From Cichorium intybus (taxonomy: Eukaryota; Streptophyta; Magnoliopsida; Asterales; Asteraceae): a stretch of DNA of 64,000 nucleotides. The notes under the pieces were generated by a model that had not been told where the DNA came from, searched no databases, and worked only from the letters and a program-made list of their open reading frames with translations. The stretch spans positions 65,487,382 through 65,551,381 of the forward strand of contig CM042016.1 of NCBI GenBank assembly GCA_023525715.1, read 5' to 3'. The position numbers and the translations under genes are program-made. This document shows, piece by piece, positions 35,265-46,379 of the stretch (the stretch's first letter is position 1; each line of letters begins with the position of its first letter).

Positions 35265-36490
35265 TAGGCTGTTTTCTTATGAATTGATATAAACTGCTTA
35301 GATGATTTTTTGCTTGAGTGTTTTTGTGAAAAACCCTCTTGGAATAGCCTCAATTTCGTGGCTTAGGCTAGGGTTTCCTAACCCTAGCCGCCACCCCTTG
35401 GTTCCCCCTTTATTTGCTTGATTTACTTGCCTTGATTAGGATTGTTATTTATGGTAATTGCTGATTCATTAAATAACTAGAATCCTTTATCCATATATGG
35501 TAAATCTCGAAATATAGGGATAAATATAGGTAATTAATTTGATTAATTTTGTGATGCCTATATTTGATTTAATTAGTTTAATTAATTGTTAATTAAAAGA
35601 TCAATTAAATCAGCTTAAAGAATTAATTTAAATTTTCAAAAAATTTATTAAAATTTGAGAAAATTCTAATTAAATTAATTCTAAAATATTTTAATAAGAT
35701 TAAAATATATCTTATATATTTATGATTAAAAGTTAATTATTTATATATAAGAAAATTGGTTAGTCTTACTGCTAGTAGGCCTCATTCACAAAACTGTCCT
35801 ATAAAGAGGGTATAAGGCAACTGACTATAAAATGTTAGTCTAATGGGTATCTACTCTTACCTACCGCTCTCCTGGTCAGTCGAGTGTCGTTAGCCGAACG
35901 GGTTTGATAGAACCGCTAAGCCTCTTAAAAGTATAATGCTATAATTGAAAGTACTAGAACTTTGAAGAAAACCCAATCTAGTTACTTTAGGATAAAAATG
36001 TGAATTGGTGCTAATCCATGGAATTGCACATTGCACTTTGTGGAACGTTGGTGGAGCGTGTGTGGTTTACCGGCATGCCAACTGGGGTCCGCAAAGAGTT
36101 GCAATGGGTTTCTCGATTTTGTCATTATTAACGGAGCGTGTGTGGTTAACCGGCACGTTAATTAGAGATGACAATCGACTTCGAGAGTACCGAGCATATT
36201 TGCATGGTTATTCACACCCGGTTTGTGATCCTCGGCATCCCAGTCACAAACAGTGGGGCACATCCGAGACTAAACTTGCCATTGAACAGTTCAATGTGTC
36301 TCAACAGATCTAGGAATTTCATAAGATGAAATTGATAAGTGTATTATCTACCTTAATGACCATTATGTTGTGATTACGGCATCCCTCTTCACACCATAGT
36401 TGGGGTATTTTGGGTCCTAGCCTTAATAAATAATATATTGGGTAATTATTTAAAAGGATTAATTAAACTAATAAATTCTGTTTATTGTAG
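35265..36490 (+). mobile_element. Leader of G, non-coding, with two hairpin modules
   Basis: No gene. Two loop-motif copies, at 36053-36077 and 36133-36157 (GGAGCGTGTGTGGTTTACCG and GGAGCGTGTGTGGTTAACCG), each between long complementary arms: CATTGCACTTTGTGGA with TCCGCAAAGAGTTGCAATG around the first; GTCATTATTAAC with GTTAATTAGAGATGAC around the second. F has both modules at 42397-42420 and 42317-42340. Confidence 0.75.
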
Positions 36491-37330
36491 ATGTCTAAAT
36501 CAAGTGTCTATTCTCCTCCCTCTCCTCCTTCACCCATTTCTGAGAGCATCAGAAAGCACCTGCTTAATATGGAAAGGCTGACTGGCCTTAACTGTAAGGA
36601 ATGGCTTCGCAATTGGAGACTGGCTCTCGGCATTGCGGGCAAACTTCATCTCACCGAGTATCCGATCCCGGTTCCACCGAAACAAGTCATCATAAAGAGA
36701 CTTTATGATAAGCATGACTTATTAGTTGATGAATCCGAAAAGATTCGTGACCTCATGCTATTGACCATTGACCCCGAGTTCCGCAAGGATTTTGAATCCT
36801 TGGGGCCATATGAGTTGATGCAATCGGTTGAGGAAATGTTTCGAAAACCGGTCGAAGAGGAACGAGCTAGGATCTTCAAAAGACTTGCAGAGTGTAAGTT
36901 AAAAGAAGAAAGTAGCATCGATTCGCATGTTCTTCAGATTGAAGCGTACATAGGCGAATTGTACAAACTTGGTTATTCCATGAGTCAGGAGTCGAGTGTT
37001 AACACTCTACTCGCTTCACTGACTAGTAAGTACGTTCTGTTCATTCAGACGTATAGAAAGGAAGACCAGAAGAAGACCTTAATGGAAATGCGTCCACTGT
37101 TGACTTTATACGAGTCACTCTTGGACAGGCATAGCTCCAATGGTTCAGCTACTTCTGGATTAAGTCTAGTGGAAAGACACAGCAAGAAACGATCCAGATT
37201 GTCTGGATATGTCTTAAGCTGGGAATACACAGAATCGGATACAGTCGCGGAAAGATTGGAAGACGCTCAAAGGTCAAAATCTTTTGAAAGCTCAGGTATA
37301 TCTAAAACCTCAAAAACTCCTGTTCCATAA
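36491..37330 (+). CDS. Element G Gag-like protein, 279 codons
   Basis: Starts MSKSSVYSPPSPPSPISES, right behind a splice-acceptor-like TTTATTGTAG. Then MERLTGLNCKEWLRNWRLAL, KIRDLMLLTIDPEFRKDFES, EERARIFKRLAECKLKEESS and HVLQIEAYIGELYKLGYSMS, the order of words seen in copia Gags (the D Gag has NFLDWYRSVRIVL and SSYVLKMKSHIDHLARLG). No zinc knuckle is visible. It probably forms the capsid of its own RNA or joins that of a partner element. A GT...AG pair (37296-37375) could remove the last codons, but splicing there gives a stop three codons later. Open reading frame intact, so possibly functional. Confidence 0.82.
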   Translation: MSKSSVYSPPSPPSPISESIRKHLLNMERLTGLNCKEWLRNWRLALGIAGKLHLTEYPIPVPPKQVIIKRLYDKHDLLVDESEKIRDLMLLTIDPEFRKDFESLGPYELMQSVEEMFRKPVEEERARIFKRLAECKLKEESSIDSHVLQIEAYIGELYKLGYSMSQESSVNTLLASLTSKYVLFIQTYRKEDQKKTLMEMRPLLTLYESLLDRHSSNGSATSGLSLVERHSKKRSRLSGYVLSWEYTESDTVAERLEDAQRSKSFESSGISKTSKTPVP

Positions 37331-40300
37331 TTCCTTGATGCATAATGTGATAGTCACATTTTGGTTTGTATGCAGGGAATGAGTAAGGTACGGGACTCTG
37401 GCGCATAGGAGCACATTTGGATTGGATTTCCGGCTCATGCGGTTTTGAAGTTTAGTTAGATATTGAAATAATGTTATTAGCTTATTAGATGCGTATGACA
37501 TTGTCTATCATATTATACATTGTTCAAGGATTTTGTTTTAATAAAATTGTAGATTTTCTTTTAACACATGTTGTTTGAAATATCCTTGAAATGTTGTATG
37601 ATTATGTTGAATGCAAAATTAGTAATAACCTGAATGTTGAATGCATCCAAAGTGTTTGGATTTTAGGAATTGTGTCCCTCATGATTTTTAATGTTGTAAG
37701 AATCAATTCAACCAAAGATCCAGTTGGACAGGATTTTGGAATCATTTGACTTAGAGTCACATGATGAATTGAGTTCTTAATGTGTAAAGAAATGAATCAA
37801 CCAAAGATCCAGTTGGACAGGACTTTGGAATCATTTGACTTAGAGTCAGATGATGATTAAGTTCTTTATAAAGCACATGTGGCAAGAAATGAATCACCCA
37901 AAGATCCAAAGGATAGGATTTTGGAATCAGCTGACTCAGAGTCAACTGAAGATTGCAAGTCTCGAACAGAATTAACAAAGTCATAAGTTTACATAGAGAT
38001 GTAAAAGAGATTGAGATTAGAAGCAACGAACACATCAGTTGCTGTGTATTGCTCGAATCTCCGAATAGAACACAATTGTTTGTACTTCACAATATTTGTC
38101 AGTCGGTATGACGAATATGACCTCGCTTATCAGAATAAGCGATTGGATTGAATCCTTGAACAGTTCAAGGACTTCAAAGGAAGTACGAGATCCACAGAAC
38201 CTGAGTGACAGCATAAACTAGGGAAAATGTTTCACAGTTTATTCTCTTCCAAGAACATTAATAGTTATAATGTGTCTTAGGGAAGATGATGGAGCGTTGG
38301 TCGAAAGAGTTCGATCCTCGATGTATGAGATATATTGCCAATTAGTTTCCCGTAAATCATACACTAAACCAGTCAAACCATATTCCAACCACATCTTCGA
38401 CTAAGTAGGTTTTGCAGACACTGTCTGAAATGTAAAGCTGGGATTGTCCCACTTGTACATTAAAGGTCCAGGGTCTTGTAGTGTTCGTCCGAACCTCATG
38501 ACTGGCCTGAACCTTATCAGAAATGTCGTTTCACTAGCTATCCCGCTATACCTGGAAGAGAAAGAGCTCTTTTAGAAAGGACTCATGTTCTAAGGAAACA
38601 GTGGGAGTTGCGACAGTCCTGAATGAGTTCAGGATTAGCCAAGTGAAATAACCTTTAGTCATCACTAGGCTTAGAGCAGAAATCAGATTTCTGTTTTAAT
38701 ACTGACATAACCTTCTCTTGACCAGTAGTACTGATCACCGTCATAAGTAGTTATGATCGGGGTGACATACCGAATAGTGGTAAAACACTATAGTTGGTAC
38801 GAATTTTCAATCCGACTACTTGGAAGCATTGGTGAGCCCGGTTCCTGCCAATTAAGAGAACTTTAGGACGAGATACAGTCCATGTGACAGTTTGATTGAT
38901 TTTACAACTGGTCTTAAAACCAGTAGGAGTAATCATCAAAAGAAACCAACATGGACAGAAACGTACCTTCAGAACATCTCGTTGAGTGAGACGATACTCA
39001 GAGTCAAGTAATTGACTCCGAGAGAAGCACTCTCAATAGAAGATGAAATCTGAAAGGATACTGCATAATGTAAGTCGTTAGTGGAGCGCGTGTGGATCAC
39101 CGGCACACTAATGAGGACTCACAAAGAATATGCCAGTATAAAGGTACTTAGGCCCGGGATTTCCCCGCGGGCATCTCGCAAGAAAGGATATTCAGATTCT
39201 CGAAATATGCCAAAGGTTTGGATTTTGAGAAGGGGCTGAAAGATATCCATTAAGATGTCAGAAAGGTTTGGATTCTCAAAATGTACCAAAAGCTCTGGAT
39301 TTTGTGAATAGTCCATAACCGTGTCAAAGCCAGTGGGAGTGTTGCTGTTATATATCTCCATATGTATGTTTCTAGGAAACGTCTCTTTTCATTACAAAGT
39401 GTAATGACTTGGTGTTAAGAGACGGATCGCTATGAAAGACTTAATAAAGATACGACATGCTCAGGTGGTTACAAACGTCTATGAGATAGATCGAAACTCT
39501 GCCAAGATGATCTTGATGAGACTCAAGATGCATAGCTCAGGAAAGGAGCTTCCTGTCATTGCAAAGTGTGATGATTTGGCATGAGAGGTATGAAAGGTGC
39601 AACGTACTCACATAATCCATTGACATATATCAGATAGATGTTGTCATCAGTATAGAACCGGCCATAGTAAGCATGATCTTGATAAGATTCAAGATGCATG
39701 GAAAAAAAGGTCTCCGAAAGAATATAGTTATTAAAAGTCGTGACACAATGATTATAATTAATCCTAAGATTCCAAAAGATTTTGGAATAGGACTGAATCG
39801 AATCCAACAAGTTTCTTGGATCGATCAAAAGTGTCATGAACATGTCTTGATGACTTAATGCTTAGAGCATAGTGAGTCAGATTCAGGATATGACCTGGCT
39901 GGGAATACTTAATGGATTTGCACATACAAGAGAAATCATTGGAAAATGATTAGGGGTGAATGTTGATAACAATTTGAAAAGTTTTTTTTAAAACAAGGAC
40001 TTAATGGTTAAAGAATTTCGTTGGCATTCCGATGGAACGCGTGTGGCTCACCAGCACATCGTAACACCTCGAAATAGTCTTAGGGTGCAGTCATGTGGAC
40101 TAAAGATCCTGAGAACCATGAAAAGTCACAGTACATAGAATGGAGTTGTTAGTGAGATTGACGGTATGACCGAAATTGAAATATCATCGGAAGGATATCT
40201 GATCGGATAAAGTGTATAAATGTGTAACATTTGAATACATAGAAAGAGTGAAAGGTCAAGTAGACATAGATGCATAACACGAATTAAATAGTTTAAAAGG

Positions 40301-41130
40301 AATCTAGAAACCGATAATAGTTTATGTAAAATCCGAGTTGGTGATTACCTCGTGGAGACTTGGTAATTAGAAAATAGTTGCCACCAGTCAGATTTTAAGT
40401 TTCGTTTTTGCATGTTTCACTTCCCGAATAATTTGATTATTCAAAGGTCCACAGTCGCTCATACTTTTCGGGAGTAAGTATGAATGAAGACTGTCATGAA
40501 TTGGTTTGTAGATTGTCTAAGGAGTTAGACATTGCAGTAAGACTGCTACAACGTTCATGAGTACTTAGAAATAGAGATTTGAGTATTGGATAAACCCGCG
40601 CTCAACAGATTGCTTCATGGATTACATCACGAGCAATGTTGAGACGATAATATCGTATGATCTTGAAGCGGAGACATATGAGTTGAAATTTACGAGTCGG
40701 TTGTGCATTGATAATGCGAAAACGCATCGGTAACTCGATGTTACAAACGCATTGTTGTGTATGATTTGATAAGTAAAAGACACAACCATATGAGTCAAAG
40801 CTTATTCGTTCCTTGACCCTAATGGGAAACAGATATCTGTTGGCCTCTCGATGATTTTGATGTTGACTTAAGTGCTGGCCAGCCTGGACTAAATTGATGT
40901 GTTCAATTAGAAGTCCGAAAGTCATAAGCAGAATCGGAAATCGGGAAACAGAGTATCGGACAGAGATTTATCTCAATCCATGTCTCGTGTCTGAAAATAT
41001 CTTGTTGGACGAAGGATCATATGATCACTTATCTTTGGACGGAACTGACTAGGTCAGAGTTCGGTAGCAGTTTCTAGGAAGCTGCAGGTTGTTTATTAAT
41101 CAGAAGATAAATTAAAGTCATAGACTTATC
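37331..41130 (+). mobile_element. Non-coding, hairpin-rich 3' region of G
   Basis: 3.8 kb without a credible gene; the protein-coding space for pol is absent. Dense in short palindromes: TCGCTTAT/ATAAGCGA (38123-38142), CCTTGAAC/GTTCAAGG (38154-38170), TCATAA/TTATGA (38741-38756), ATAGTG/CACTAT (38774-38791), ACTGGT/ACCAGT (38907-38924), GAGTCAA/TTGACTC (39001-39018), GTCTCTT/AAGAGAC with nested CATTAC/GTAATG (39381-39423). Two more loop-motif modules lie at 39083-39105 and 40033-40056. Confidence 0.75.
37741..37949 (+). repeat. Three palindromic tandem units in the G 3' region
   Basis: Units spaced about 90 bp at 37741-37762, 37831-37853 and 37927-37949, each with core TGACT...AGTCA and outer arms that differ yet pair (TCAT with ATGA in the first two, TCAG with CTGA in the third). 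F carries the same three units at 33121-33143, 33216-33240 and 33305-33329; the first two are perfect palindromes apart from the 3-base centre. Confidence 0.8.
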
Positions 41131-41142
41131 CAAGTGGGAGAC
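41131..41142 (+). other. Polypurine tract of G
   Basis: CAAGTGGGAGAC directly before the 3' LTR, nearly the same as in D. Confidence 0.88.
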
Positions 41143-41908
41143 TGTTGGATTAGGTGTCTAAGCCATGACTTTACAACTATATTTATCTTGTTAATTGAAG
41201 CAAAGTCCATTTGGGTTGCCCTCATAGCTGGAGGTCAGGATAGAGTTCAGTAGAGTAAAAGGTTGATTTATTAATTATGTAATAAATCAATAGAATTAAT
41301 TAAATGGTTTATTAATATATTTAAGTGTTAATATATTAATTAGAAACTATAATAATTAATTGAGATTTAATCTAGAATTAATTGGATTTAATTTAGTGAT
41401 TAAATTAATTAATTAAAAGTATGAGGACTAGTTTGTATTTATTCAATAGTTGAATAACTGACAAAGAGAAGTCCAGGGGCCAAAAGTGGCGCCACCCTTG
41501 GAGGCTTCTCTAGGGTTGGCGAAAACCCTAATTAGGGTTTAGGGATCTGGTCCAAGTGGTCAACAGGCTTGCCCACTTGGAGGCTCCTTAGGGTTTCAGG
41601 TGTAACCCTAGGAGGCTATAAAAGGAACCCTCTAGCTCCCCATTATTCACGCCAACTTTAACCAGAAATACTCTGCTGAACTGTCTTCTCCATTGCTGTG
41701 GGTATGACTTGCATCTGAGGTAGGATACTTTTGCTGCTAGCTTCAAGAACAAGATTCAAAGGTTGGTTCTTCTGATTTAAACTTTAGAATTAATTGTTGG
41801 CCTTTAGGTTTTAGTTTATTATCTTCATAGAAGAAAACATAGATCTTTCTAGGGTTGCATGTGAACCATAAGAGTTTTTGTGTTCATTGTTTGCTAGAAA
41901 ACCCTTCA
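41143..41908 (+). mobile_element. 3' LTR of G
   Basis: 766 bp, same ends and TATA box (41617-41624) as the 5' LTR. Followed by target duplication GCAGG and the rest of F. Confidence 0.92.
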
Positions 41909-41913
41909 GCAGG

Positions 41914-43213
41914 TGCATTATGAAGCTCTCAGAAATGGGTGAAGGAGGATAAGGAGGAGAATAGACAATTGTTTCAGACATCTACAATAAACAGAATTTT
42001 ATTAGTTTAATTAATCCTTTTAAATAATTACCCAATATTTTATTTATTAAGGCTAGGACCCAAAATGCCCCAACTATGGTGTGAAGAGGGATGCCGTAAT
42101 CACAACATAATGGTCATTAAGGTAGATAATGCACTTATCAATTTCATCTTATGAAATTCCTAGATCTGTTGAGACACATTGAACTGTTCAATTGCATCTT
42201 TAGTCTCGGATGTGCCCCACTGTTTGTGACTGGGATGCCGAGGATCACAAACCGGGTGTGAATAGCCATGCAAATATGCTCGGTACTCTCGAAGTCAATT
42301 TCCATCTCTAATTAACGTGCCGGTTAACCACACACGCTCCGTTAATAATGACAAAATCGAGAAACCAATTGCAACTCTTTGTGGACCCCAGTTGGCGTGC
42401 CGGTAAACCACACACGCTCCGCCAACGTTCCACAAAGTGCAATGTGCAATTCCATGGATTAGCACCAATTCACATTTTAACCTAAAGTAACTAGATTGGG
42501 ATTTGTTTGAGGTTATAGTACTTTCAATTATAGCATTATACTTTTAAGAGGCTTAGCGGTTCTATCAAACCCGTTCGGCTAACGACACTCGACTGACCAG
42601 GAGAGCGGTGGGTAAGAGTGGATACCCATTAGACTAACATTTTATAGTCAGTCGCCTTATACCCTCTTTATATGACAGTTTTGTGAATGAGGCCTACTTG
42701 CGGTAAGACTAACCAATTTTCTTATATATAAATAATTAACTTTTAATCATAAATATATAAGATATATTTTAATCTCATTAAAATATTTTAGAATTAATTT
42801 ACTCATATTTTTCGCTAATTTATTTCAATTTTTCGAAAATTTTAAATTAATTCTTTAAGTTGATTTAATTGATCTTTTAATTAACAATTAATTAAACTAA
42901 TTAAATCTAAGATAGATATTATAAATTAATCAAATTAATTTTATCTATTTAAGGCCCCTATGGTTCGAAAATAGCAAGCCAACAAATAAGGGTTCCAGTT
43001 ATTTATTAGATACAGTTACCAAAAATAACAACCAACTTAAAAGACAAGCAAATAATGGGGAATCTAAGGGGTGGCGGCTAGGGTTAGGAAACCCTAACCT
43101 AGATTTCGACCAAAGCCTCATCCAAGAGGTGTTTTTCGCACAAAACCTCAAGGCAAACATAGATTAAGCAGTTTATATCAAACACAAGAAAACAGCCTAA
43201 GCTCTGATACCAC
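41914..43213 (-). mobile_element. F gag start, leader and primer binding site
   Basis: Minus-strand gag start at 41981 (about 22 codons before G interrupts it). The leader matches that of G and has the loop motif at 42317-42340 and 42397-42420. PBS at 43200-43213. Confidence 0.8.
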
Positions 43214-43980
43214 TGAAGGGTTTTCTAGCAAACAATGAACACAAAAACTCTTATGGTTCACATGCAACCCTAGAAAGATCTATGTTTTCTTCTATAAAGA
43301 TAATAAACTAAAACCTAAAGGCCAACAATTATTTCTAAAGTTTAAATCAGAAGAACCAACCTTTGAATCTTGTTCTTGTAGCTAGCAGCAAAAGTATCCT
43401 GCCTCAGATGCAAGTCATACCCACAGCAATGGAGAAGACAGTCCAGCAGAGTAATCTTGGTTGAAGTTGGCGTGAATAATGGGGAGCCAGAGGGTTCCTT
43501 TTATAGCCTCCTAGGGTTACACCTGAAACCCTAAGGAGCCTCCAAGTGGGGCAAGCCTGTTGACCACTTGGACCAGATCCCTAAACCCTAATTAGGGTTT
43601 TTGCCAACCCTAGAGAAGCCTCCAAGGGTGGCGCCACTTTTGGCCCCTGGACTTCTCTTTGCCAGTTATTCAACTATTGAATAAATACAAACTAGTCCTC
43701 ACACTTTTAATTAATTAATTTAATCATTGAATTAAATCCAATTAATTCTAGATTAAATCTTAATTAATTATTATAGTTTCTAATTAATATATTAACACTT
43801 AAATATATTAATAAACCATTTAATTAATTCTATTGATTTATTAAGCAATTAATAAATCAACCTTTTACTCTACTGAACTCTATCCTGACCTCCAGCTATG
43901 AGGGCAACCCAAATGGATTTTGCTTCAATTAACAAGATAAATATAAATATAAAGTCATGGCTTAGACACCTAATCCAACA
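43214..43980 (-). mobile_element. Right (5') LTR of F
   Basis: 767 bp, same ends as the left LTR; TATA box at 43498-43505 on the minus strand. Followed by target duplication AAACT and the rest of LTR2 of A. Confidence 0.9.
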
Positions 43981-45712
43981 AAACTGTCATCATAAAATTT
44001 TCTTTATTCAAACTTGACTGGTATTCATTCGGGTCCGGATTTTTATACTTGCGGCCTTAATCACCTTTGGTGATACCTCAAGTCTATACTGAAATGGTAA
44101 GAACGTAATCAAACCATCTCAGCATCGTATCACATGCTTTAACTGGTGTCTCCACATGTTTTATTTTTATACTTAGGATAATCACACATAGTGGTTTTCC
44201 CAAATCTATACTAAGATGGAAAGATTAAGATCAGTCTATCCTAGCATCTTGTGTTTTAGGACATCTACTTCACGAAGGGGAAGGTACCACCCCAGTAGAC
44301 TCCTCTATATTCCGTTACGGGAATATCATGGCCCGGGCAAAAGTGGGTAACATACTAACTTGCATTGCTGCATTCATTCATATTTCAAATTTCAATTCAA
44401 TTTGATGCCAAATCACACTTTCTAAAGCATGTTAGCTTAATGCCAAAACTTGCTTTCAAACCATTAAAACTTTGTGCCAAAATACACTTTTCAAATCGCT
44501 TGGGCTTAATGCCAAAAATGCTTTTCAAACAACTTTCAAATCGTTATGGCTTGATTGCCAAAACATGCTTTCAAATCATAGTATGAGACTTTAAAATAAT
44601 CATGTCATAGGTAAATAAATTTGCATAACATCTCATACTCGAAAATCACATAAACTACAAAAACATTTTGCCATGTACCCCAAAGAGGGAAAATGCCACA
44701 TGTACTCACCTCGGTCCGCTAGTCTTTGCCTCTACTTGCTTCTGCGCACTCCTTAGCTTCTATATTAATAATATAGAAGATTAGTATTATATTCACATAT
44801 TAACATACTAAACAAATCTAATTCATATAACTCTTTTCTAACTAGTTCAAACTTATCGAGCTCAATATATGTGTAATCAAAATTTTCAACTTTGAACATG
44901 GTGTGTTCTTTACACACTCTTCATCTAGGAGATTGCAATTCCATCGTGCCAATTCCATTCCATCATTAATCAATTCCAATGTTTAACATCCATGTGTATT
45001 GAAACTTTATTTCATCTATTCTAGCAATTACCAGCTCAAAACAGAAAATATTGACAAAACTCATAATAAGTGATAGATAATCCATGATTCTTCATCTAGT
45101 TACCCTTTTTGCTAACATGCATGTAAAAATCCAACCAAAATGTTCAAATCTCAAGTCTCATAAGTGTTGTTGAGCTCATACCAACAAAAGAAATCAAAAC
45201 CCTTGGTTATTATCAACATGCATGATCAAATTTTCGGATAAACATCTAGGGTTTGAAAATCAGTTATTTCCCTCTTTCAATTTCTGTCCTAAGTTTAAAA
45301 TTTCTGAAATTGAAGTAACACAATCATGAGAATGGACAAAGAACAAGTTTTTCTTGCTCACCCCAAGTTACCGCCGGCCGTGGAGCTCGTTTCGCCGGAG
45401 GAATCGCGCCGGCAGCGGCGTCTTCTTCGAGGTTGGCTCGTGGTCGTCGGTTTGCTGCAACAGGGCAGCCCTCCCTCTCTCACCCACGTCCTCGATCTGC
45501 TGCTTGCTGCTACCTTTCCTTTGTCTCGATCTATGGTTCACGCACACACACAGTCGAGGTGTGTGTGTGGGATTTTTGCTTCTCGATCTCTCCTTTCTTT
45601 CTTTCTGGTTTGAATTTGCGTAAATGAAGAAGTGATCGCAGCCCACAGAGACGGGAAAGGGTTAAAGGCTGATTTTAAATGGTTATTGACCAATGCCCTT
45701 ATTTTCAGACTT

Positions 45713-45835
45713 AAGACTAAGATGAGTCATCTTAGTCTAAATTTCACCTGATTTTATAAGACTAAGACGAGTCCTCTTAGTCTAAATTTTACTTGATTTT
45801 ATAAGATTAAGACGAGTCCTTAGTCTAGAGAAATT
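45713..45835. repeat. Palindromic tandem repeats in LTR2 of A
   Basis: Copy of the array at 14160-14277; three units with AGACTAAGA/TCTTAGTCT arms, the third one mutated. Confidence 0.8.
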
Positions 45836-46379
45836 TCCAGCTTTTCTCTTTATTTTTCTTTTGACTTTGCAGGGGCATAACTTCTTCGTACGAAATCAAA
45901 AACTTGCAAACTTTATACCTTTAGAAAGGTGGGTACGAGCTCTACAACCTTCCCCTACTGAGTTTTGTCTGAATCGTACCAGATTTCTAGTTATTAACCA
46001 TTGAAAATGACTCCTTGGTCATTTTTATCACTTTTGGGCCATTTTAAAACCTCCATAACTCCTTCGTTACAACTCCAAATGGCCTGATTCTTTTTCCTAT
46101 ATTCTTGTTATGTCAAATACTACCAAAGTCACCTTGATGACCTTTTTCCTAATTCCTATTAGAATTCGAGATATTCATTTCTAAAGATTGCTAAATAAAA
46201 TTTTCACTTTAGGTCCTTTATGCGATTTCATCTTTTACTCGGGTTCATATATTATTATTGTTTTACTAAAGTTACTTTCTCACTACTATAAAGTAATTAT
46301 GATACTTTTATGCACATATAAAATATTAGATTTATAGAATACTAAATTCATATAACTCAAGAAAGTTTTAGTTGTCACA

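Larger units (their letters stand above)
34485..41908 (+). mobile_element. Non-autonomous copia-like element G (Gag only)
   Basis: 7,424 bp, plus strand, inside F. Target duplication GCAGG (34480-34484 and 41909-41913). LTRs of 766 bp (34485-35250 and 41143-41908) differing at about five sites by eye; PBS at 35251; polypurine tract at 41131. One intact Gag-like gene; no protease, integrase, RT or RNase H. This matches the published TR-GAG class of non-autonomous plant elements, which depend on pol from a partner. Confidence 0.88.
29164..43980 (-). mobile_element. Non-autonomous copia-like element F, split by G
   Basis: Target duplication AAACT (29159-29163 and 43981-43985). LTRs of 767 bp each (29164-29930 and 43214-43980), polypurine tract at 29931, PBS at 43200-43213 (minus-strand GTGGTATCAGAGC). 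About 7.4 kb without G. It codes only for a broken copia-like Gag. LTRs differ at about nine or ten positions by eye (about 1.3%), more than in G, consistent with G being younger. Confidence 0.9.
28655..46379 (-). mobile_element. LTR2 of element A, interrupted by element F
   Basis: Starts TGTAACGGCCC and ends TTGTCACA. About 2.9 kb without F. PBS on its left and polypurine tract on its right show it serves as 5' LTR of internal region 1 and 3' LTR of internal region 2. It carries the palindromic tandem array (45713-45835) and lacks about 90 bp present in LTR1. ORFs near 45326-45646 are chance ORFs in a GC-rich patch that also occurs in LTR1. Confidence 0.85.

Noticed and set aside
37296..37375. 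GT...AG intron near the end of the G gag
   Set aside because: Splicing gives a stop after three codons and adds no domain; borders alone are not enough.
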